A stretch of DNA of 64,000 nt from Conyzicola lurida (GTDB lineage: Bacteria > Actinomycetota > Actinomycetes > Actinomycetales > Microbacteriaceae). Positions 57,760-64,000 of the stretch are shown here, in pieces. Positions within the stretch are counted from its first letter, which is position 1; each line of letters begins with the position of its first letter. A program made the position numbers and the translations under genes. The stretch covers positions 3,038,001-3,102,000 of the forward strand of contig NZ_JACHMJ010000001.1 in the NCBI RefSeq assembly GCF_014204935.1. Reading direction: 5' to 3'. The notes below the pieces were generated by a model. That model was not told where the DNA came from, searched no databases, and saw nothing but the letters and a program-made list of their open reading frames with translations.

Positions 57760-59166
57760 AGCGGCGCGGCGGTTCGCGAGACTGCCCGGCACGATCAGCG
57801 CCAGCGTCGTGACGAGCGCGAGCAGCAGCAGCCCCGTGCCCGCGGTGAGCGCGGTCGACGCCTCGGCCGTGATCGAGGCCGCCGTCTCCACCCCGGGGGC
57901 GGGTGCCGCGATCGTCGCGACCGCGACCAGAATGCCGAGCCCGACCGAGGTGCCGAGCTGGTGGAACGTGTTGACGACGCCGGACGCCGCGCCGGCGTCC
58001 TCCGGGGTCGTGCCGGCGATGCCGAACGTCGTCATGGGGGCGAACGCGAGTCCCTGACCGGCGCCGATGAGCAGCATGGGCGCGGCGACCGCGGCGAGGT
58101 ACCCGCTGTCGGGGGCGATGCGGCTGAGCCAGAGCATCCCGCCCAGCGTCAGCACGATGCCCGCCACGAGCAGCACGGTGTTGCCGACCTTGTCCGACAA
58201 CCGCGGGATCGTGAGCGCGACCGCGAAGTTCACCAGCGTCATCGGCAGGAACGCGATTCCCGCCTGCAGCGGCGTGAACCCGAGGCTGCCCTGCAGGAAC
58301 TGGGTGGTGAAGTAGAAGAACCCGATCATCGCGCCGAGGTAGAGGAAGCGGGTGAGGTAGGCGCCGGTGCGCTCCCGGCTCGCGAACAGGCGCAGCGGCA
58401 TGATCGGCTGGGCGGCGCGGGACTCGGCCACGACGAACACGACCAGGAACACCGCGGCGAGCACGAAGGCGATGACCGTCAGTGCGTCATCCCAGCCGTT
58501 CTCTGATCCGTGCAGGATGGCGAACACGAGGCCGCCGACGCCCAGGGTCGCCGTAATGGCGCCGACGATGTCGAACCGGCCCTTCTGCGTCTGCGTCTCG
58601 GGCAGGAAGCGTGGGGCGAGCGCGATCATCGCGATGCCGATCGGCACGTTGACGAAGAACCCGGCACGCCAGGAGAACCACGAGGCGAGTGCACCGCCGA
58701 CGACCATGCCGAGGCTCGCGCCGATTCCGGCGGTGGCGGCGTAGGCGGCGACGGCACGGGCGCGCTCGCGGCCCTCGAAGCTCGCGGTGAGCAGCGACAG
58801 GGCGGAGGGCGCGACGATCGCAGCACCGATGCCCTGCACGGCGCGGGAGGCGATGAGGAACCAGCCGGCGGGCGCGAAGGCGATGAGCAGGGAGGCGACC
58901 GAGAACACGACGAGACCGAAGATGAACACGCGCTTGCGGCCGAGGAGGTCGCCCGCACGGGCGCCGAGCAGGAGCAGCCCGCCGAAGACGAGCGTGTAGG
59001 CGTCCTGCACCCAGGCGAGCTCGGAGGTCGAGAGGCCGAGGTCGGCCTCGAGGCTGGGCAAGGCGGTGAAGATCACCGAGTTGTCGAGCAGGATCATGAA
59101 GTAGCTGACGAGGATGATCGTCAGGATGGCGCCCTTGTGGGGAGCACGCGTGGGTGTCGGGTTCAT
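57745..59166 (-). CDS. MFS exporter, DHA2 family (14 helices)
   Basis: The 473-residue protein has YFMILLDNSVIFTALPSLEADL in the first helix, LLGARAGDLLGRKRVF (DHA2 loop) and ASRAVQGIGAAIVAPSALSLL in helices 4-5. It is an EmrB/QacA-type drug-proton antiporter with about 14 helices. Upstream are two operator-like 15-bp sites (59193-59207, 59217-59231), so it is probably part of the same response as the ADH/AKR genes. Its end overlaps that of the HTH gene. Confidence 0.92.
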   Translation of the reverse strand: MNPTPTRAPHKGAILTIILVSYFMILLDNSVIFTALPSLEADLGLSTSELAWVQDAYTLVFGGLLLLGARAGDLLGRKRVFIFGLVVFSVASLLIAFAPAGWFLIASRAVQGIGAAIVAPSALSLLTASFEGRERARAVAAYAATAGIGASLGMVVGGALASWFSWRAGFFVNVPIGIAMIALAPRFLPETQTQKGRFDIVGAITATLGVGGLVFAILHGSENGWDDALTVIAFVLAAVFLVVFVVAESRAAQPIMPLRLFASRERTGAYLTRFLYLGAMIGFFYFTTQFLQGSLGFTPLQAGIAFLPMTLVNFAVALTIPRLSDKVGNTVLLVAGIVLTLGGMLWLSRIAPDSGYLAAVAAPMLLIGAGQGLAFAPMTTFGIAGTTPEDAGAASGVVNTFHQLGTSVGLGILVAVATIAAPAPGVETAASITAEASTALTAGTGLLLLALVTTLALIVPGSLANRRAALQPA

Positions 59167-59192
59167 GTATCCATGCCACCACCGCCCGCGAA

Positions 59193-59231
59193 TGGGTGGC
59201 AGTGCCGGGTATGACCGGTACCGCGAGTACC
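59193..59231. promoter_or_regulatory. Two operator-like sites C2 and C (DHA2 promoter)
   Basis: Site C (59217-59231) is GGTACCGCGAGTACC, whose complement GGTACTCGCGGTACC matches sites A and F in the left half; its centre is 58 bp from the ATG, as for site A. Site C2 (59193-59207) has TGGCAGTGCC, identical to the right half of site A. Confidence 0.5.
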
Positions 59232-59274
59232 CCTCAGACCGGGCCGCCGAAGTCGCGGCCCGGTCTGCACGCGA

Positions 59275-60162
59275 TCAGTTCTCGGGGATCGTGAACTGCC
59301 CGGGCGGGCGCACGGCGTCGGGGTCGGGGCCGCCGCGCACGCCGAGGTCGAGGGCGTCGATCTGCCCGAGCTGGTCGGCGCTGAGTTCGAAGTCGAAGAC
59401 GTCGAGGTTCTCGGCGATGCGCTCGGGCTTCACCGACTTCGGGATGATGCTGCGGCCCTGCTGCAGGTGCCAGCGCAGCATGACCTGCGCGTTCGACTTG
59501 CCGTGCTCGGCACCGATCGCGGCGATGACCGGGTCGGACAGCGGGTTCTTGCCCGTCCCGTCGCTCCAGCCCGGGTAGAACGTGATTCCGCCGATCGGCG
59601 ACCACGCCTGCGTGAGGATTCCCCGCGCCGTGTTGGCGGCCTGGTTGTCCTTCTGCGCGAAGTACGGGTGCAGCTCGATCTGGTTGAGGGCCGGCACGAC
59701 GGTCGAACCGGCCGCGAGACGCTCGAGGTGCGCACCGGTGAAGTTGCTCACGCCGATCGACCGCACGCGGCCGTCGGCGAGCAGGGTCTCGAGCGCGCGG
59801 TAGGCCTCGAGCGTGGTGTCGAACTGCCACGGGGCGGGCTGGTGCAGGATCAGCAGGTCGAGGGTGTCGACCCCGAGCTTGCGGGTGCTCAGGTCGAACG
59901 CGTGCAGGGTCTCGTCGTAGCCGTACTGGCTGATCCAGACCTTCGTCTCGATGAAGATCTCGTCCCGGTCGACCCCGGACGCGCGGATCCCCTCGCCGAC
60001 CTGGCGTTCGTTCATGTAGGCGGCGGCCGTGTCGATGTGACGGTACCCGGTGCGCAGCGCGGTTTCGACGGCGGAAGCCGTCTCGTCCGCGGAGCTCTGG
60101 AAGACGCCGAGTCCGAGGGCGGGCATCTGCACGCCGTTGTTGAGAGTGATGTAGTCGGTCAT
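59275..60162 (-). CDS. Aldo/keto reductase (DkgA-like), second copy
   Basis: This 295-residue AKR has GVQMPALGLGVFQSSADE, DTAAAYMNERQV, ETKVWISQYG and LLILHQPAPW; His, Lys, Tyr and Asp are all present. It is a paralogue of the gene at 52759. TACCGT (60174-60169 on this strand) is 6 nt before the ATG, giving a leaderless start; operator-like site D is centred 43 bp upstream. Confidence 0.93.
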   Translation of the reverse strand: MTDYITLNNGVQMPALGLGVFQSSADETASAVETALRTGYRHIDTAAAYMNERQVGEGIRASGVDRDEIFIETKVWISQYGYDETLHAFDLSTRKLGVDTLDLLILHQPAPWQFDTTLEAYRALETLLADGRVRSIGVSNFTGAHLERLAAGSTVVPALNQIELHPYFAQKDNQAANTARGILTQAWSPIGGITFYPGWSDGTGKNPLSDPVIAAIGAEHGKSNAQVMLRWHLQQGRSIIPKSVKPERIAENLDVFDFELSADQLGQIDALDLGVRGGPDPDAVRPPGQFTIPEN

Positions 60163-60197
60163 GGTGCCACGGTACGTCGGCGACAGTGGCCGAGGCA

Positions 60198-60212
60198 GGC
60201 TCTGACACAGCC
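60198..60212. promoter_or_regulatory. 15-bp palindromic operator-like site D
   Basis: GGCTCTGACACAGCC (six of seven pairs around a central A). It is centred 43 bp upstream of the leaderless AKR start, immediately before the position expected for the -35. Confidence 0.5.
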
Positions 60213-60222
60213 TCCTTGGGCG

Positions 60223-61803
60223 TTATTCGAGGATGTCGGGCTGGGTGAGTCTCAGCGCTTCGCGGTCGAGCCGGGTCTGGAGGGTGCGCAATGCGGTGTC
60301 GCTGATCGTGCCGTCGTCACGGAGCGCGATCATCACGTCGCGCTTGCGTTCCAGCAGCCCCAGCCGCAGGGCCACCGCCTGACGGTCCTGTTCGCGCAGA
60401 GTCTCGCTGTCGTCCGTCTCCGGCGACAGCACCGCGCGGTGTTCCTCGTACAGCTCGGCGACCCGGTCGCGCACGTCGTCGCCGATCTTCAGCCGTGCCG
60501 CGACCTCGGGCAGGTGGGCGATCGCGTCGTCGGCCGCCTCGGCTTCGGCGCGCGCCAGCTCGTCGTCGAACGTCGTGTCGGGCGCGAAGGTCGCCCAGCG
60601 GATGACGAGCGGCAGCACGAGCCCCTGCACCAGCAGGGTGAGCAGCACCACTCCCGCGGTCACGAAGACGATTTCGTCGCGGCCCGGGAACGGCTCCCCC
60701 GACGCGAGCACGGTCGGCACGGCGAGCGCGACGGCGAGGGAGACCGCACCGCGGAAACCCGCGGTCGTCGAGACGACCCGCGCGCGGTGCGACATGCGCC
60801 GGGTGCGTTGCACGGGTCGGCGGTCGAGCAGCCGGATCAGCGAGATCGACACGATCTGGAACACGAAGCGGATGACGAGCACGGCGATCCACGCGAGCAC
60901 GGTGAGCAGCAGGAGGGGGCCGAGCTGGTCGCCCGCGACATTCGCGGCGGCAACGTGCACCTCGATGCCGACGAGCACGAACAGGGCGTTGTTGAGCAAG
61001 AACGTCGTCAGCGACCAGAACGAGAACGTCTGCTGCCGCGACTGCGGCGTGCTCACCCGGGGGCCCGACTGGCTGAGGGCCAGACCGGCGACGACGACGG
61101 CGATCACCCCGGAGGCGCCGACGAGCTCGGCGAGCAGGAAGGCCGCGAACGGGATGAAGACAAGCGCCGCGTTGTTGGCGATCGGCTCGTGGAGCCGCCG
61201 GAGCAGCAGCGTGCCGCCCCACCCGGCCGCCGCCCCGATCAGTCCCCCGCCCAGATACGCGAGGGCGACGAGGCCGGTGATCTGCCAGCCGGTGTAGTCG
61301 ATCTGGCTCACACCGGCGCCGATCGCGATGCTGAAGATGACGAGGGCGGTTCCGTCGTTCATGAGGCTCTCGGCCCGCAGCACCGTCAGGTTGCGATGGG
61401 GCAGGGATGTCGCCATGGAACCCACCGCCGTGGCGTCGGTCGGCGCCAACGCCGCGCCGAGGATGAGCGCCGCGCCCCAGGTGAGCCCGAGGGCCGTCGC
61501 GATGCCGGCGACCCCGAAAGCCGTCGCGACCACGAGCAGGGTCGACAGCAGCAGTATGCCGCGGAGGTCGCGGCGGATCTCGCGCAGCGACGTGGTGAGG
61601 CTCTCCCAGAACAGCAGGGCCGGGAGGAAGAGCACGAGCACGGCCTCCGACGGCAGCTGCACGTGCTGCACCTGCGGGATGAACCCGACCGCGACGCCGA
61701 GCAACAGCATGAGCAACGGAGTGGGCATGCGGAGCCGCGGCGCGATCGCGGCGCCGACGACGATGACGGCTCCGATCAGCACGATCACTTCGAGCGCTTC
61801 CAT
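60223..61803 (-). CDS. Na+/H+ antiporter, CPA1 family
   Basis: The 526-residue protein has about 12 helices in its first 410 residues: AALILGAALAPTDATAVGSM (Asp of the ion-binding site), AESLMNDGTALVIF, and TAGFRGAVSLAVALAVP, as in NhaP/YjcE transporters. It ends in a charged cytoplasmic tail of about 110 residues rich in Glu/Arg (helical). It stands alone. AGGGAAAC is before the ATG. Confidence 0.92.
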   Translation of the reverse strand: MEALEVIVLIGAVIVVGAAIAPRLRMPTPLLMLLLGVAVGFIPQVQHVQLPSEAVLVLFLPALLFWESLTTSLREIRRDLRGILLLSTLLVVATAFGVAGIATALGLTWGAALILGAALAPTDATAVGSMATSLPHRNLTVLRAESLMNDGTALVIFSIAIGAGVSQIDYTGWQITGLVALAYLGGGLIGAAAGWGGTLLLRRLHEPIANNAALVFIPFAAFLLAELVGASGVIAVVVAGLALSQSGPRVSTPQSRQQTFSFWSLTTFLLNNALFVLVGIEVHVAAANVAGDQLGPLLLLTVLAWIAVLVIRFVFQIVSISLIRLLDRRPVQRTRRMSHRARVVSTTAGFRGAVSLAVALAVPTVLASGEPFPGRDEIVFVTAGVVLLTLLVQGLVLPLVIRWATFAPDTTFDDELARAEAEAADDAIAHLPEVAARLKIGDDVRDRVAELYEEHRAVLSPETDDSETLREQDRQAVALRLGLLERKRDVMIALRDDGTISDTALRTLQTRLDREALRLTQPDILE

Positions 61804-61975
61804 GTTTCCCTGTGCTCCCTACGAACTCCAGCTCGGCCCCTGCTTTTCTCACTGTATGGATGCGCGCGGGGATGAGGGAGGCCCGGACAGTGCCCCACCG
61901 CTCGCGGCCCCTGCCGCGTTCGACGGATCGGGGCTATCGTGATTGCGAAATCGCGATCGTGAGGGGATTCAGACC

Positions 61976-62656
61976 ATGGACATGCTGACGGGCGAGGAGA
62001 TCGCCGCCGCGGAACTGACCGACTGGCGCAAGTTGGCCCAGGGGCTGCACGCCCGGTACCTGGTCGACGACTTCGGCACCGGTGCGCGGTTCGTCACCGC
62101 CGTCGGGGAGGCGGGTTCCGGTGCCGCGCACTACCCCAGCGTGTCGGTCGGCGCGGGGCACGTCGACCTCAAGCTGGTCAGCGCCGACGCCGTCTACCGC
62201 GACGACGACGGCACCGAGTACGTCGTCGAGTGGGTCACCCAGCAGGACGTCGACCTCGCACGGCGGATCACCGACATCGCGGCCGACCTCAGCATCGAGG
62301 CCGACCCGGCCGCGGTCAGCGTGCTCGAGCTCGGCCTCGACACGGGTCGGTCATCGGCCATCGCCCCGGTGTGGGCCGCACTTCTGACCGGCGACCCACG
62401 AGCCCAGGGCCACGGTTCGCCGAGCGACGAGATCCGGGACCCGGGCGGGCGCATGCCGAACCTCTGGTTCGGCGACGCGGGCGAAGCGGGCAGCCAGCGC
62501 TTCCACGTCGAGGTCTACGTCGCGGCCGAGGTCGCCGCGCAACGCATCGCGGCCGCCGTCGCCGCGGGAGGCACGGTCGTCGACGACAGCGGTGCGCCGG
62601 GGCTCACAGTGATCGCGGATCAGGACGGCAACACCGGGGTGGTGTGCGTGGCGTAG
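61976..62656 (+). CDS. Fused PCD-like (pterin dehydratase) and VOC domain protein
   Basis: In this 226-residue protein residues 5-105 follow the 4a-hydroxytetrahydrobiopterin dehydratase pattern: LTDWRKLAQGLHARYLVDDFGTGARFVTAVGE, AHYPSVSVGAGHVDLKLVS, DVDLARRITDIA. The second half (about 115-226) is VOC-like (RMPNLWFGDA, RFHVEVYVAAEVAAQRI, LTVIADQDGNTGVVCV). Such PCD-VOC fusions occur in actinobacteria and have no proven activity. GAGGGG is before the ATG at 61976. Confidence 0.8.
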   Translation: MDMLTGEEIAAAELTDWRKLAQGLHARYLVDDFGTGARFVTAVGEAGSGAAHYPSVSVGAGHVDLKLVSADAVYRDDDGTEYVVEWVTQQDVDLARRITDIAADLSIEADPAAVSVLELGLDTGRSSAIAPVWAALLTGDPRAQGHGSPSDEIRDPGGRMPNLWFGDAGEAGSQRFHVEVYVAAEVAAQRIAAAVAAGGTVVDDSGAPGLTVIADQDGNTGVVCVA

Positions 62657-62674
62657 TTTCCGGCGCGCGCGGTC

Positions 62675-63661
<987 letters not shown>

Positions 63662-63747
63662 TGTCGTTCTCTTCTCTTCGAGGGGCTGGAGCTGTGGTGT
63701 GATTCCAGTCAACTCCGGCGCCCAGAAGTGAGACAGTCCCGCCCTAT

Positions 63748-63768
63748 AGGGTCCCCGGCAGGGACCCT
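63748..63768. promoter_or_regulatory. 21-bp inverted repeat, site E
   Basis: AGGGTCCC, CGGCA, GGGACCCT: 8-bp perfect arms. Centred at 63758, 43 bp upstream of the leaderless start of the HTH gene and 97 bp upstream of the AKR start. It has longer arms than sites A, B and D but the same placement. Confidence 0.55.
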
Positions 63769-63800
63769 CTCCGCGAGGATCTGTGGCGTATGTTCGTCGC

Positions 63801-64000
63801 ATGGACAGCCATAACGAGATCCGCGACTTTCTCGTCTCGCGACGCGCGAAGCTCTCGCCGGAACAGGCCGGCCTGCCGGACTTCGGCGGTCGCCGCAGAG
63901 TCGAGGGCCTTCGTCGCGAGGAAGTCGCACTGCTGGCCGGAGTGAGTACCCAGTACTACACGCGCCTGGAACGCGGGACCGCGACCGGCGTCTCCGAGGG
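63801..64000 (+). CDS. HTH (Xre) regulator, N-terminal part (cut by window end)
   Basis: 66 residues are present: the start DFLVSRRAKLSPEQAGLP, then RRVEGLRREEVALLAGVSTQYYTRLERG (helix-turn-helix). The sequence closely matches the regulators at 54754 and 56878, so an MmyB-like C-terminal domain is expected beyond the window. TATGTT (63789-63794) is 6 nt before the ATG. It is divergent from the AKR at 62675 and probably controls it. Confidence 0.88.
   Translation, partial: MDSHNEIRDFLVSRRAKLSPEQAGLPDFGGRRRVEGLRREEVALLAGVSTQYYTRLERGTATGVSE

Overview
The window is a compact, very GC-rich stretch of chromosome from a high-GC Gram-positive bacterium. It is most probably an actinomycete of the family Microbacteriaceae. 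The evidence is strong G/C third positions throughout, the gene content (proC, CDF transporter, tadA, upp, deoxyribodipyrimidine photolyase, NhaA, UbiB-like kinase, LAXTG-type wall anchor) and many apparently leaderless starts. In these a TANNNT or CACAAT hexamer ends 6-7 nt before the ATG/GTG. No rRNA, tRNA, IS element, integrase, phage block or CRISPR array was seen. About 66 protein genes cover most of the DNA.

Region 1 (1-12 kb) is housekeeping and small metabolic genes: proC and a CDF metal transporter back to back on overlapping promoters, tadA, upp, an orphan winged-helix regulator, an ABM monooxygenase, a VOC protein, a DRGH nuclease, a UbiB/ABC1 kinase, a beta-propeller membrane protein, a cupin, an esterase and an SDR. 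The regulator follows a leaderless leader peptide ending in a cysteine cluster and a leader RNA that can hide its ribosome binding site. Region 2 (12-20.7 kb) has a MarR-photolyase pair, a secreted Pro/Thr/Val repeat protein, a wall-anchored 5'-nucleotidase, NhaA and an amino-acid permease.

Region 3 (20.7-30 kb) is a cell-surface locus. It holds one 2809-residue protein that joins a polytopic membrane domain to a CSLREA/beta-helix module, about 12 Ig-like repeats, seven two-cysteine repeats and a helical tail. A membrane-anchored lysozyme-like protein is encoded just upstream.

Region 4 (30-48 kb) mixes oxidoreductases, MFS and EamA transporters, regulators (LysR, HxlR, HTH/MmyB-like, GAF-ANTAR), lipoproteins and small proteins. 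It is interspersed with large extragenic palindromes, two of which bracket a divergent SDR-regulator pair.

Region 5 (48-64 kb) is a redox/xenobiotic-response region: a luciferase-like monooxygenase, a seven-gene operon (zinc alcohol dehydrogenase, two aldo/keto reductases, NmrA-like protein, FMN-bind-like lipoprotein, CMD-family protein, cupin), a second alcohol dehydrogenase, two more aldo/keto reductases, a DHA2 exporter, a CPA1 antiporter and three further HTH/MmyB-like regulators (the last cut by the window end). A 15-bp palindromic motif of the type GGTACTGGCAGTGCC recurs upstream of these genes. At three leaderless promoters it is centred 43-44 bp before the start codon, and a related 21-bp inverted repeat has the same placement at the fourth. 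This is the best evidence here for a common regulon. The most novel-looking items are the cysteine leader/RNA switch, the giant surface protein with its membrane domain, this -43 operator family, and the bracketing palindromes.
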